The notes below the pieces were generated by a model. That model was not told where the DNA came from. It worked only from the letters and a program-made list of their open reading frames with translations, and did no database searches. A stretch of 64,000 nucleotides of DNA from the NCBI RefSeq assembly GCF_900114205.1, contig NZ_FOSH01000004.1, forward strand, positions 62,001 to 126,000. Direction: 5' to 3'. This DNA comes from Methylophaga sulfidovorans. GTDB lineage: Bacteria > Pseudomonadota > Gammaproteobacteria > Nitrosococcales > Methylophagaceae. Of the stretch, positions 34,040 to 44,344 are shown in pieces. Numbering within the stretch: the first letter of the stretch is position 1; each line of letters begins with the position of its first letter. Made by a program: the position numbers and the translations under genes.

Positions 34040-35341
34040 ATGACATTTTCCGAGTTAGGCCTCATTCTGCCACTACAACGTGCAGTCACAGAATCAGGTT
34101 ATACGACCCCATCCCCAATTCAAGCCAAAGCGATTCCTGCCATCATGCAGGGTAACGATGTAATGGCTGCTGCCCAAACCGGTACAGGCAAGACCGCTGG
34201 GTTTACTTTACCGCTTTTGCATAAATTATCTGAAGGCAAGCCTGCCCGGGCAAATCAAGCTCGTGCGCTTGTTTTAACGCCCACTCGTGAGCTTGCAGCG
34301 CAAGTCGAACAAAGCATTAAAACTTATGGTAAATATTTACCATTACGCTCCGCTGTTGTGTTTGGCGGTGTTAAAATCAATCCTCAAATGATGCAAATGC
34401 GCCGTGGCGTTGATGTGTTAGTGGCGACACCAGGTCGTCTTCTGGATCTGTATCAACAAAATGCCATTCGTTTTGATGAGCTGGAAGTGTTAGTACTGGA
34501 TGAAGCAGATCGTATGCTGGATATGGGTTTTATCCACGATATCCGCAAGATCATTAATTTCTTACCACAAAAACGTCAGACCTTAATGTTTTCGGCGACA
34601 TTCTCTAATGAGATCCGCGATCTGGCAAAACGCCTGGTTAAAAACCCGGTAGAAATTTCTGTTGCACCAGCTAATACCACCGCTAAGAAAGTGAAACAGT
34701 GGATCATTCCTGTTGATAAAAAACAAAAACCAGCGTTGCTGAACCAGCTTATTCAGGATAACAACTGGTATCAGGTATTAGTATTCTCAAAAACAAAACA
34801 TGGCGCCAATAAATTAACTAAATATCTGGAAGATCATGGCCTGAAAGCAGCTGCCATACATGGTAATAAAAGTCAGGGGGCAAGAACACGGGCGCTGGCA
34901 GACTTTAAATCCAATGCTATTCAAGTTTTGGTCGCAACAGATATCGCCGCCCGGGGTTTAGATATTGATCAGCTACCTCATGTAATCAATGTTGATCTGC
35001 CAAACGTGGCTGCTGATTATGTTCATAGAATAGGACGAACAGGCCGTGCTGGTGCTACGGGTGAAGCAATCTCATTAGTTAGTGCTGATGAAATTGATCA
35101 ACTCAAAGACATTGAAAAACTTATCGGGAATAAACTCGAACGTGAGTATGTGGATGGTTTTGAACCAACGCATGATGTGCCTGATAGTTACAGCATAAGC
35201 AAAAAAGCGCCTTCTACTCGTAGTCCGGCAAAGCGCCGTCCACCCAGAGCTAATGCTGATAATGCAACAGCAGCAAAACGGCCAGCTCGCCGTCCGCCAC
35301 GGGCCAAGCCAGCCAATAGAACAAATAAAAAACCACGCTAG
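34040..35341 (+). CDS. rhlE: DEAD-box RNA helicase, RhlE type
   Basis: A 433-residue helicase with all core motifs: Q-motif SPIQAKAIP, motif [16 protein letters not shown], motif II DEAD, SAT, and motif [12 protein letters not shown]. The C-terminus after about 375 is a basic, proline- and arginine-rich tail ([15 protein letters not shown]) typical of RhlE. It acts in ribosome assembly or RNA turnover. It is divergent from the cupredoxin gene across about 300 bases in which I see no clear promoter. Confidence 0.93.
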   Translation: MTFSELGLILPLQRAVTESGYTTPSPIQAKAIPAIMQGNDVMAAAQTGTGKTAGFTLPLLHKLSEGKPARANQARALVLTPTRELAAQVEQSIKTYGKYLPLRSAVVFGGVKINPQMMQMRRGVDVLVATPGRLLDLYQQNAIRFDELEVLVLDEADRMLDMGFIHDIRKIINFLPQKRQTLMFSATFSNEIRDLAKRLVKNPVEISVAPANTTAKKVKQWIIPVDKKQKPALLNQLIQDNNWYQVLVFSKTKHGANKLTKYLEDHGLKAAAIHGNKSQGARTRALADFKSNAIQVLVATDIAARGLDIDQLPHVINVDLPNVAADYVHRIGRTGRAGATGEAISLVSADEIDQLKDIEKLIGNKLEREYVDGFEPTHDVPDSYSISKKAPSTRSPAKRRPPRANADNATAAKRPARRPPRAKPANRTNKKPR

Positions 35342-35357
35342 GACTTAGTTACTAGAT

Positions 35358-35380
35358 GCAGAGCGTAACTTGCGCTCTGC
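35358..35380 (+). terminator. Hairpin downstream of rhlE
   Basis: A perfect 8-bp GC-rich stem (gcagagcg/cgctctgc) with a seven-base loop, 17 bases after the rhlE stop. No T-tract follows, so its action as a terminator is doubtful. Confidence 0.3.
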
Positions 35381-35592
35381 GTCTGCGTAACACAAGCAAA
35401 TAAATAGCTTGATTAGACCCTTGCTAAGTCATCATCAATAATACAAATAAAATCCATACGAATTAGTGGATTAGTAAAAATTTACCTTTCGATGTAACCT
35501 TCATATCAAATTCTTAACAAATATTTACATATCAGGGAACTAAGCTCTGACTTATTACCTAAGTTAGCGACGATTTGATAAAACGGAATAAT

Positions 35593-36675
35593 ATGAAGAA
35601 TCATTATTATTTAAAATTAATCTGCATATTTTTATTTGCTCTATCTGGATTTTTAACCGCCACAAAAATTTATGCTGAAACACCAGTCTCAGTTATATTG
35701 CCGGAAAAATCGAAAGTAAGTGATAACTTAACTCTCTCCGGCACTCTCACAGCAGAAAAACAAGCCATGCTTTCACCACGTGTTGATGGCTTGGTATCAA
35801 ATGTCTTGGTTGATGCAGGGAGTAAAGTCAAAAAAGGCGATTTGTTACTGGAACTTGATCCTGCTTTGTCTAAACAAGTTCTGGCTCAGGCCAAAGCCGC
35901 CACAGCTGAAGCACAAGCAGCGCGTAACGAAGCTCAACGTCTAGTGAATGAAGCCAAAGGCTTACGTGAAAAAAATTATATTTCTGCCAGTGAAAATGCC
36001 AGCCGTTTATCCAATCTGAACCTGACTGAAGCAGCGCTAATGGCAGCAAAGGCAGCAGAAGCATCAGCTCAGGAACAACTATCTCGCCATAATCTTCCTG
36101 CTCCATTCTCTGGTGTTATCAGTGCCAAACTTACCGAAGCAGGTGAATGGGTTAACCGGGGCACAACTGTGCTTGAACTGGTAGCAACCAATAAAGTCCG
36201 ACTGGATGTCAAAGTACCTCAGGAGCGTTTCTCAGAAATTAACCGTGAAAATCAGGTAGAAGTTATCCCTGATGTTTTCCCCGATAAACGCTTTAAAGGG
36301 ACCATAAATGCCATTGTGCCGGTCAGCGATCCTCAGGCGAGAGCCTTTTTAGTACGAATCCTTATTGATACAGGTGATATCAGCCTACTGCCGGGCACCT
36401 CAGCAAAAGCAATTATCGGCTTGAATGATAATCAACCAAGCCAACCACGAATCATTATCCCCAGGGATGCTTTACTGCTCCATCCTGACGGTGGTTACAG
36501 CGTGTTTGTTGTAAAAGATGGCGTTGCCAAGCGCCATAAAGTCCACATCGGCACCCAAAGCAGTCAGGGCGTTACTATTTTGTCTGGCATCACTCTAGAC
36601 GACAAGGTTGTTACTCGTGGTAACGAAGTTTTACGTGATGGGCAAAGCGTTACCATCATTGACTCAGAACAATAA
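35593..36675 (+). CDS. RND efflux periplasmic adaptor subunit (membrane fusion protein)
   Basis: A 360-residue protein. The ATG at 35593 follows an acgga ribosome site; the frame also opens at a TTG at 35575. A signal sequence (LICIFLFALSGFLTATKIYA) is followed by the biotinyl-lipoyl half-motifs (LSPRVDGLVSNVLVDAGSKVKKGDLL and APFSGVISAKL), separated by a short alpha-hairpin rich in Ala and Glu, then beta-barrel domains. It links the inner-membrane pump encoded next to an outer-membrane channel that is not encoded here. The substrate is unknown. Confidence 0.93.
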   Translation: MKNHYYLKLICIFLFALSGFLTATKIYAETPVSVILPEKSKVSDNLTLSGTLTAEKQAMLSPRVDGLVSNVLVDAGSKVKKGDLLLELDPALSKQVLAQAKAATAEAQAARNEAQRLVNEAKGLREKNYISASENASRLSNLNLTEAALMAAKAAEASAQEQLSRHNLPAPFSGVISAKLTEAGEWVNRGTTVLELVATNKVRLDVKVPQERFSEINRENQVEVIPDVFPDKRFKGTINAIVPVSDPQARAFLVRILIDTGDISLLPGTSAKAIIGLNDNQPSQPRIIIPRDALLLHPDGGYSVFVVKDGVAKRHKVHIGTQSSQGVTILSGITLDDKVVTRGNEVLRDGQSVTIIDSEQ

Positions 36676-36687
36676 TCAGGTCTAGTT

Positions 36688-39600
36688 ATGCTTGAAGCCC
36701 CTATCAGAAACGGAAAGCTGCTCACGGTTATTGTTCTCATCATTATGGTACTGGGTATTGCAGCAGCGAAACGTATTCCAGTACAGATGATTCCGGATCT
36801 TGATGTGCAAACCATCAGTGTGGTTACCGGTTGGCCTGGTGCAACACCACAGGATATTGAAAAAGAAATCCTTATTGAACAGGAACGTTATCTGCGCAGT
36901 GTGCCTAACTTGGCTCGAATGGAGTCTTTGGCAGATACCGGTCAGGCGACGATCGAGCTGGAATTTCCGTTTGGGGTGGATGTGAATGAAACCCTTATAG
37001 AAGTATCTAACGCGCTCAGTCAGGTCTCCAATTACCCTGAAAACGTCGATCAGCCAAGGCTATACAGTAGTTCTTTCTCAGAAAATGCGTTTATGTATTT
37101 TGCAGTCACTCCGCTGCCCGGTAATCCGCTGAGTCTTGATATGGATATGGTCACTGATTTTATCGATGATGATGTCAGACCACGTATGGAAAGGGTTCCT
37201 GGTGTTTCGGAAGTTCAACTTCGTGGTGGTGCTGAAAGACAAATACAAATCCATATTGATCCCGCAAAACTCGCCCAACGCGGCCTGTCCTTAACTGATG
37301 TCAGAGACGCCATTCGTGAACGCAACAGAGATACCTCAGCCGGTGATCTTGATGATGGTAAGCGGCGTTACTTTATTCGTACCGTAGGACGTTTCAAAGA
37401 CGTTGAAAGCCTTAGAGAGTTAACCCTGGTGCATCGCAACAATACGGATATCAAACTCAAAGATGTAGCTGAAGTCCGCTTGGATCATTATGAAGTTCGG
37501 GGTCATTCAATCGTCAATGATGAAGCGGCACTGACTATGGCTGTTAAACGTGAAACCGGCTCAAATGTCATTGATATCAAACAAGCCATGCTGAAAGAAA
37601 TCGATGAGATTCGGCATGATCAGCTAGAGCCTAATGGCTTAACGATTTCCCTGATTGGTGATGATGTCCGTTATGTTCAAGCCTCAGTAGAAAAGGTCAC
37701 ACAGAACCTCGCGTTGGGGGCCATTCTGGCAACGCTTATTCTGTATTTATTCTTACGTTCAGGCAGAGCGACCATTATTGGCCTGCTCGGTATGCCGGTG
37801 TGTACGATTGCAGCCTTTATTGGTCTGCTGGCTTTTGATCGCACCATCAACGTTATCTCACTGGCAGGGATTGCTTTTGCCATTGGTATGACCGTAGATA
37901 ACACCATTGTGGTACTGGAAAGTATTGAACAGGCCCGTCGTCGAGTCCTGGATCGTATTCAAGCCGCGATTACCGGTGTGAAAGAAGTATGGACCGCGGT
38001 ACTTGCTTCGAGTATGACTACGGTACTCGTTTTTGCTCCGGTGTTATTTGTTGATGAAGAAGCCGGTCAGCTCTATTCAGATATTGCTATAGCAATATCC
38101 ACAGCCATATTGGCCTCCATGTTATTTGCTGTTGCCGTGGTTCCTGCAGCTTGTGCCCGAGTTGGTTTTGGAGATGATCGCGATCACGGTGATGATTTAA
38201 GCCACCCTGGCCCAATTCTGAAAATGGTCAGTTGGCTCAACACCTCACCATTAAAACGTTTTCTTTCTATTATGATTATATTTACCGGAACCATGGGCGC
38301 TGGTTGGTATCTTCTGCCACCTGCGGAGTATTTACCTGAAGGTGAGGAACCCAAAGCTTTCAGTATGATGATTGCCCCACCCGGCTACAACTTACCAGAA
38401 ATGCACATCCTGGCAGATGATATCCGCCAGCATTTGAGCGATGCTTTGCACGCTGACCCACAAAAATTTGATGATGGTGAGCACCGTCTTCCTGCACTCA
38501 AATATTACTTCCAACGTATCAACCCTGGATCAATTTGGATCTTGAGTGAACCTGTTAGACCAAAAGACTTACAGGCAATGATGGATGCACTGACATCGAT
38601 GTTTAAAGAATATCCGGGAATGCGTGGCTTTTCGAACCGAGGCTCTATTATTTCCAGCAATCAGGGTGGTACACGCGCCGTTAATCTCGATATTTCTGGT
38701 GCGGATCAGGAAAGCCTCTACAGCACTGCTGAATTTGCTATGAGACGTGCTGAAAAGTTGTTTGGTAATCCGCAGATTGAATCTGAACCTTCAGCGCTAT
38801 CTCTGGATCAGCCTTTAGTCGAAATTCGCCCCAACTGGGATCGGCTGGCCGAGATCAATATGTCTGCAGATGATTTTGGTTACACGGTAGCGGCGCTGAG
38901 TGATGGCGCTTATGTGGATGAGTTTTTTATGAATGATGACAAAATTGATATGTTCATCTTCAGCACCGCCGGACAAAACCAAACACTGTCCTCATTGGCT
39001 AATGTACCCATCATGACACCACAAGGCACCGTTCTGCCATTAAATGCGCTGGCCAATATTGTTGATACAGTAGACAGCGACCAATTACGGCGTGTGAATG
39101 GCCGTCGCACCGTCACCTTACTGATTATTCCACCACGAGAAATTGCACTGGAAACTGCCGTGAATCAGGTTCGCACCCAAATACTGCCAAATATGCAGGC
39201 TGAGGGGGAAGTGGCTAAAGGGGTTTCTATCAGTATTTCGGGTGCAGCCGATCAGTTAGACGCTACCCGTGAATCTTTATCAGGCAACTTGGTCATCGCC
39301 TTAATTCTTATTTATTTGCTGCTGGTCGCTATCTTTAATCATTGGGGGTATCCACTACTGATTCTTGCGACCGTACCTCTAGGTATTGCCGGTGGTATTG
39401 TTGGCTTAGCGGCGGTAAATGCCGCCGGGCCAGTGCTAAATATCTTTGGTCTACCCGCGATTATTCAGCCATTCGATATGATTACCATGCTTGGCTTTGT
39501 CATTTTGCTGGGTACTGTCGTTAACAACCCGATTTTGATTGTTGAGCAGGCAAGACGAAATTTGGAAGATAAAGCCATGTCTGTCCGTGATGCCGTCAAT

Positions 39601-39846
39601 CAGGCGGTTGCGACTCGCTTACGTCCGATTCTGATGTCTACCGCCACTACCGTATTTGGTCTGGCACCTTTGGTCTTTATTCCAGGCGCTGGTACTGAGC
39701 TGTATCGTGGTGTTGGTATTGTGGTACTAGTTGGGATTTTATGTTCAATGATTGTCACGCTGACCTTTTTACCCAGCTTATTAATTACAGTATTAAACTG
39801 GGCTAAGCGCTTCTCTGCCAGGAGAACAGATATATCAACGACATAA
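36688..39846 (+). CDS. RND efflux transporter permease subunit
   Basis: A 1052-residue AcrB-type inner-membrane pump with 12 predicted helices and two large periplasmic loops. In TM4 the proton-relay pair reads DN (GMTVDNTIVVLE) rather than the DD of AcrB. In TM10 the AcrB lysine position reads N (VVNNPILIVEQ). These substitutions are shared by a broad subgroup of RND pumps. It follows the adaptor gene by 12 bases and forms a two-gene operon. Substrate specificity cannot be read from sequence. Confidence 0.93.
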   Translation: MLEAPIRNGKLLTVIVLIIMVLGIAAAKRIPVQMIPDLDVQTISVVTGWPGATPQDIEKEILIEQERYLRSVPNLARMESLADTGQATIELEFPFGVDVNETLIEVSNALSQVSNYPENVDQPRLYSSSFSENAFMYFAVTPLPGNPLSLDMDMVTDFIDDDVRPRMERVPGVSEVQLRGGAERQIQIHIDPAKLAQRGLSLTDVRDAIRERNRDTSAGDLDDGKRRYFIRTVGRFKDVESLRELTLVHRNNTDIKLKDVAEVRLDHYEVRGHSIVNDEAALTMAVKRETGSNVIDIKQAMLKEIDEIRHDQLEPNGLTISLIGDDVRYVQASVEKVTQNLALGAILATLILYLFLRSGRATIIGLLGMPVCTIAAFIGLLAFDRTINVISLAGIAFAIGMTVDNTIVVLESIEQARRRVLDRIQAAITGVKEVWTAVLASSMTTVLVFAPVLFVDEEAGQLYSDIAIAISTAILASMLFAVAVVPAACARVGFGDDRDHGDDLSHPGPILKMVSWLNTSPLKRFLSIMIIFTGTMGAGWYLLPPAEYLPEGEEPKAFSMMIAPPGYNLPEMHILADDIRQHLSDALHADPQKFDDGEHRLPALKYYFQRINPGSIWILSEPVRPKDLQAMMDALTSMFKEYPGMRGFSNRGSIISSNQGGTRAVNLDISGADQESLYSTAEFAMRRAEKLFGNPQIESEPSALSLDQPLVEIRPNWDRLAEINMSADDFGYTVAALSDGAYVDEFFMNDDKIDMFIFSTAGQNQTLSSLANVPIMTPQGTVLPLNALANIVDTVDSDQLRRVNGRRTVTLLIIPPREIALETAVNQVRTQILPNMQAEGEVAKGVSISISGAADQLDATRESLSGNLVIALILIYLLLVAIFNHWGYPLLILATVPLGIAGGIVGLAAVNAAGPVLNIFGLPAIIQPFDMITMLGFVILLGTVVNNPILIVEQARRNLEDKAMSVRDAVNQAVATRLRPILMSTATTVFGLAPLVFIPGAGTELYRGVGIVVLVGILCSMIVTLTFLPSLLITVLNWAKRFSARRTDISTT

Positions 39847-39880
39847 GATCAGGACTAAAAAGCGAATAACAATGTCTTTA

Positions 39881-40318
39881 TTACAAGACTTTAGTCACTA
39901 AAAAGTGTGGCCCAATATCTGGAATAATAAATTCTTTGGAAGCGAGGCTATAACCTGACTGGGTATAGAAACCTATTGCTGTACTTCTGGCATTGGCCCA
40001 GATTAACTTCGCCCCCTGCGATTTTGCATAGCACTCAGCAGCATTTAATAACGCGTTTCCCAGACCTTTGCCTCGATAGTTTGACGCTGTCGCCATCGCT
40101 CTTATTTGGTAGGTATTGGTCTGCTTAAGCAAAGGATTATCGTTAAGATAAACCGATACAATCCCTGCAATGCTGCCTGTTTCATCCACAGCACCAAAAT
40201 GTCGTGTAGTCGCTGACTCATCCCCCTCAAACACACATTGGGAAAGCGGTTTATCAGAACGCAGAACCTGACTTCTTAGGCTTAATGTTTCATCTGCAGT
40301 GATTGTTTTAATCTTCAT
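39881..40318 (-). CDS. GNAT family N-acetyltransferase
   Basis: A 145-residue acetyltransferase with the acetyl-CoA pyrophosphate loop ATASNYRGKGLGNALL (Q/RxxGxG/A type) and the usual C-terminal YTQSGYSLASKEF segment. Its substrate is unknown. It lies 18 bases after a second GNAT gene on the same strand, so the two are probably co-transcribed. Confidence 0.88.
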   Translation of the reverse strand: MKIKTITADETLSLRSQVLRSDKPLSQCVFEGDESATTRHFGAVDETGSIAGIVSVYLNDNPLLKQTNTYQIRAMATASNYRGKGLGNALLNAAECYAKSQGAKLIWANARSTAIGFYTQSGYSLASKEFIIPDIGPHFLVTKVL

Positions 40319-40336
40319 TTTTCAATATGGGCAGCG

Positions 40337-40777
40337 TTAACGTTCTGCTAGTTGCATATGCAGCAATGGATAAGGTTTACCCTGACCATCAACAGCTGAA
40401 CGTCCAACCACGGCAAAGCCAATGTGCTCATAAAAGCCTAATGCCTGTCTGTTTTGTTCATTCACATCGACCTTATTTGCACCGTGGTCGTTTATTGCGT
40501 GAGTAGCAAGTCTTACCCCAACTCCCTGTCCTCTTGCTTCTGGTGAAACGAACAACATCTCAATATTGTCATCACTCACACCACAAAATCCGACTATTTC
40601 ACCATCATCACCTTTGGCAATATTTAACTCAACCACATCAAAGTAGTTTTCCAATATCAATGGTTTCAATGCCTGAAGATCCTGTTCAGCCAGAAAATCA
40701 TGAGTTGCTCTGACAGAGCTTTCCCATATTTCTATCAGCTTTTGATAATCTGCTTTTGTTGCTTTTTCAATCCACAT
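40337..40777 (-). CDS. GNAT family N-acetyltransferase
   Basis: A 146-residue acetyltransferase. The start is set at MWIEKATKADY (40777); the frame extends to a TTG at 40792. The acetyl-CoA loop SPEARGQGVGVRLA and the FYEHIGFAVVGR segment are visible, along with a DVNEQNRQALGFY stretch. It resembles YjaB-type acetyltransferases, substrate unknown. Although on the same strand as the TonB receptor upstream, a terminator at 40841-40876 separates them. Confidence 0.87.
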   Translation of the reverse strand: MWIEKATKADYQKLIEIWESSVRATHDFLAEQDLQALKPLILENYFDVVELNIAKGDDGEIVGFCGVSDDNIEMLFVSPEARGQGVGVRLATHAINDHGANKVDVNEQNRQALGFYEHIGFAVVGRSAVDGQGKPYPLLHMQLAER

Positions 40778-40840
40778 TATTATTTCAATCAAAAATTTTC
40801 AGAGCAGCATTCTGCAGTGTAAAACGTATGACATCAACAT

Positions 40841-40876
40841 AGAGAAAACCTCTCTTGTCATGATAACAAGAGAGGC
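40841..40876 (-). terminator. Rho-independent terminator after the TonB-dependent receptor
   Basis: A perfect 10-bp stem (40849-40858 with 40866-40875, loop of seven) followed on the minus strand by ttttctct. It begins six bases past the receptor stop codon and closes the fecI-fecR-receptor unit. Confidence 0.88.
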
Positions 40877-40881
40877 ATATC

Positions 40882-43269
40882 TTAAAAGTCGATGGTGGTA
40901 GAGACTGTAAATGTACGTGGTGCACCATAAGCCATGCCACTCCAGGTATCAACACCAGACCAGTAATCACGATCAAAGACATTATGAATACCGGCACGAA
41001 TAGTCACATCTTTACCGGCCACCAACAAACCATAACGTGCGCCTAAATCGAGCCTGGTCCAGCTGGGTATCTTCTGAGTATTGGTCTGATTCACGTATTG
41101 TTCGCCGGTGTATATCAGATTTGCCGTCCAGGTTAATTCTGGCACCATTGGCATATCCCACTCGGCACTGATATTCGCCTGCCGCTCAGCAACCCCGACA
41201 GGTGTATTGCCTTTGGTTGCAGCATTATTGGTTTTATTTAATTCCGCATCCAACAACATGAAACCACCTAATACACGGATATCCGAAGTTAATTGTCCGA
41301 AGACATTCATTTCAATACCCCGGTTACGTTGCTCGCCCGAAACCGACGAGATATTGTTTACTGTTTGATAACTGGGCTTTTCGATCTGAAACAGGCTGAC
41401 TGTCGAGGTAAACTCACCAAAATCTACCTTAGCTCCTACTTCATATTGCTTGGTTTTATAAGGCTCAAATACTTCACCCGCATTCGCTGAACTATCAGGG
41501 GCAATATCGCCTTTGCTCAGACCTTCACTGCGGTTGGCATAGAGCGATACATTTTCCCAGGGTTTAAATACAATGCCGACCATCGGTGTTAAGGCACTTT
41601 CGTTGTAATGTGTGGTGACAGCACCTGTAATGGCATTAAAGCTGTCTGATTCCACCTGCTGCTTTCTGACGCCTAATGTCAGTTGCACTCTGTCATCCAA
41701 TATAGACAAAGTATCCGCTAAGGCAATTCCTCTCAGCCTACTCTCACTGACTCTAGCCGCATGCGCTGGATTCGCCACAGCAATCTTGGTCTGATCTACT
41801 GGTGAATAAAGATTATTTACATAAGAAGAACTGGCATTGATCGTCGCTTTTTCAAGCTGATCACGATACTCGGTTAATTGCAGCGTCATATTGTGATTAA
41901 CCATACCTGTATCAAACCAGCCCCTAAGACCGGTGCTGACGGTATATCGATCCACATTAAAATCCGCATTACTCGGCGTTACTGTGACATCACCAGATGC
42001 GTTAGTAATCGTGGGATAACCAAACAGTCTGGAGACACGAGTTCTGCCACCACCAATATCCGCAAAAAAGGTTAATTGATCATGGATATCATATTCTGCT
42101 TTGAGCAGTAATGATTTGTCATCAACCTTCGACCATTCCCAGTCCTGAGTAATATTATGTTCACCATCCGGGGCCGATGGCACATCAACACCACTGCCTA
42201 ACCAGAGATGACGTAATGGGGCATCGAGATCTTCTTTTTGATGAATAAGATCGGCGGTCATTCTCAGTTTTTCGCCTTGATAATCCAAAGCTAATGCCCA
42301 TGATTCGACTTCACGTGATTGATTTTCACGTTCGGTATGACCATCACTGACAGTACCGTTAAATCTGACCCCAAATTGCTCGTCATTACCAAAACGTCGG
42401 CTCAGATCAAGATGCCCTTTTAGCTGGCTATCAGAAGCGTAAGAGGCGGTAAACCGTGTTAAGTCTTCATCCAAAGCACGTTTGGGCACAATATTGATAC
42501 TGCCGCCGACACTACTATCTGGTGACATTCCATAGATCATTGACGCCGGGCCTTTGATGACTTCAATTCTGTCGACATAATCAGCCAGCACCCGATAATT
42601 AGAAGCCACACCGTACACACCATCAAAAGCGATATCACCTGAATTACCTTCATTCATGGAAAAACCACGAATCCGGAAAGAATCCAACATGCCACCACTC
42701 ACATGGGCTGTTCTTATAGAAGGATCTGTCGCCACCACATCGGCTAAAGTTTCAGCTTGTATATTGTCAATATAGTCACTGGTGAAGTTAGTCATATTAA
42801 ATGGCGTGTCCATCACATCGCGATTACCTAAGATACCGACACGACCTTGTTTCGCTACCTGACCACCCGCATACTTTTCCGTTTGTAATGACTTTTTTAC
42901 TGCTTCTGCATTGATATCAATAGCATTTAATACCACTTCATCATTTGCTACAGCTTTAATCACAAAGCCCGTCCCGGTATTTTCTGCTTTAAGATTATGA
43001 CCGCTTAATAATGTAGCTAACGCATTCTCTGGCGTGTATAAACCTTTAATTGCTTTTGCTGATTTATTTTTTACCAGATCGGTATTCACCACGATGGATA
43101 TATCTGCCTGACTGGCAAGTTGAGTGAGACTGGTTGATAAAAGACCTGCAGCAATGTCAATTGGCTTTTTGTCACTCTCTGCTGCCGAAGCAATGGAAAG
43201 CCAGCTTAATAAAAACACCATCAGGCTATAACGAAACCGTGCTGGTGAAAGAAAACGATTGATAAACAT
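40882..43269 (-). CDS. TonB-dependent siderophore receptor with signalling domain (FecA/FpvA-like)
   Basis: A 795-residue outer-membrane receptor. A signal peptide is followed by an N-terminal STN signalling domain (about 35-105: LLSTSLTQLASQADISIVVN, IKGLYTPENALATLLSGHNL). Then come the plug (from about 140, with VIKGPASMIYG and GSINIVPKRA) and a 22-strand barrel ending in the terminal Phe of STTIDF. The STN domain is what contacts a FecR-type anti-sigma factor, and fecR and fecI lie directly upstream. The ligand is probably a ferric hydroxamate or similar siderophore, but this is inferred from the general family only. Confidence 0.93.
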   Translation of the reverse strand: MFINRFLSPARFRYSLMVFLLSWLSIASAAESDKKPIDIAAGLLSTSLTQLASQADISIVVNTDLVKNKSAKAIKGLYTPENALATLLSGHNLKAENTGTGFVIKAVANDEVVLNAIDINAEAVKKSLQTEKYAGGQVAKQGRVGILGNRDVMDTPFNMTNFTSDYIDNIQAETLADVVATDPSIRTAHVSGGMLDSFRIRGFSMNEGNSGDIAFDGVYGVASNYRVLADYVDRIEVIKGPASMIYGMSPDSSVGGSINIVPKRALDEDLTRFTASYASDSQLKGHLDLSRRFGNDEQFGVRFNGTVSDGHTERENQSREVESWALALDYQGEKLRMTADLIHQKEDLDAPLRHLWLGSGVDVPSAPDGEHNITQDWEWSKVDDKSLLLKAEYDIHDQLTFFADIGGGRTRVSRLFGYPTITNASGDVTVTPSNADFNVDRYTVSTGLRGWFDTGMVNHNMTLQLTEYRDQLEKATINASSSYVNNLYSPVDQTKIAVANPAHAARVSESRLRGIALADTLSILDDRVQLTLGVRKQQVESDSFNAITGAVTTHYNESALTPMVGIVFKPWENVSLYANRSEGLSKGDIAPDSSANAGEVFEPYKTKQYEVGAKVDFGEFTSTVSLFQIEKPSYQTVNNISSVSGEQRNRGIEMNVFGQLTSDIRVLGGFMLLDAELNKTNNAATKGNTPVGVAERQANISAEWDMPMVPELTWTANLIYTGEQYVNQTNTQKIPSWTRLDLGARYGLLVAGKDVTIRAGIHNVFDRDYWSGVDTWSGMAYGAPRTFTVSTTIDF

Positions 43270-43345
43270 GAGACTCCCTTATTTCATTTGTCTTATTAAC
43301 GTTGACGAATGACATAAGAAAATCACCACCAGGAACATCATTTTA

Positions 43346-44344
43346 TTATTTTGATGCCATAGTAATCGTTGTCCACCAAGGTGTTAACGTGCTGACTTTT
43401 ATCGGTAATGAATCTGCTAATAAGGCTAATGCCTCTTGTGGCTTATCCAGTGGTAACACAGCAGAGACATGATAATTGTCTAACTGCTGAGCATCAAAAT
43501 AGAAATAGCCATGATGGAAACGATTCAGAATAGTCAGCACATTAGTTAACGACATGCCATCCACCATTAACTGATGTTTGTCCCAAATCAGGCTGGCATC
43601 GCTGACATTAAAGTCAGCAATCTTACCCAGGTGTTCTGCATAAACACGAATTTGCTGGCCTGGGTGAAGGGCTTTAACATCACAACCTTCTCGCTGACAG
43701 GTCGCAGCTACACTGGATTCAATCACTTTTAATAAACTGTAATCGGAACGCTTAGCTACACTAAACTCTGTACCCAGAGCCGTGAGACTTCCGTGCTCTG
43801 TTTTCACTACAAACGGTCGTTTGGGATTTTTACTGACTTTGACCCGCATTTCTCCCTTCAACAAATCAATGGTTCGCTGAGCGTTATTGAAATCGACATT
43901 AATGGCACTATCACTACTCAGTGTGATAACTGAATTATCTGCCAGGGTGAATGATTGCCATTGCCCCACGTCTGTTTTTTTATCCGCCATTATCAGCGTC
44001 ACGCTATCTGGCAACCAAATAAGCATGGGAATAAAAACAACCATTAACAGTACAAAAGTCTTTGCCAAGGTTTGCCAGGAATGCTGATGATGTCTGTCAT
44101 TGACCGAAACAGATAACGCCGCCTTTGATGCTACTCGGGGTAATTGCTGGATGCCGCCTAACATGGCGTTTAACTTATCCACAGCATCGGCATGGCGAGG
44201 GTCCCGATTTTTCCAATCAAGGAAGGCTTGTTTTTGTGCTGCTGACGGTGGGTTTTCTTCATCAGTCATTAACACAAGCCATTCTGCAGCTTGGGTGGAG
44301 ATGTTTTCTGAATCCTTCATTTCAACTGGTGAACTCATGACCAT
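43346..44344 (-). CDS. fecR: FecR-family anti-sigma / signal-transducing protein
   Basis: A 332-residue inner-membrane protein. The cytoplasmic FecR N-terminal domain (AAEWLVLMTDEENPPSAAQ, FLDWKNRDPRHADAVDKL) binds the sigma factor. One membrane helix (FVLLMVVFIPMLIWLP) is followed by a periplasmic FecR domain and a C-terminal STN-like segment that meets the receptor. The start ATG overlaps the fecI stop (TAATG). ATG at 44338 is an alternative. Confidence 0.93.
   Translation of the reverse strand: MVMSSPVEMKDSENISTQAAEWLVLMTDEENPPSAAQKQAFLDWKNRDPRHADAVDKLNAMLGGIQQLPRVASKAALSVSVNDRHHQHSWQTLAKTFVLLMVVFIPMLIWLPDSVTLIMADKKTDVGQWQSFTLADNSVITLSSDSAINVDFNNAQRTIDLLKGEMRVKVSKNPKRPFVVKTEHGSLTALGTEFSVAKRSDYSLLKVIESSVAATCQREGCDVKALHPGQQIRVYAEHLGKIADFNVSDASLIWDKHQLMVDGMSLTNVLTILNRFHHGYFYFDAQQLDNYHVSAVLPLDKPQEALALLADSLPIKVSTLTPWWTTITMASK

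Noticed and set aside
44175-44183. Perfect DnaA box TTATCCACA inside fecR
   Set aside because: A single copy within coding sequence is expected by chance in 64 kb and has no companion boxes or AT-rich element.
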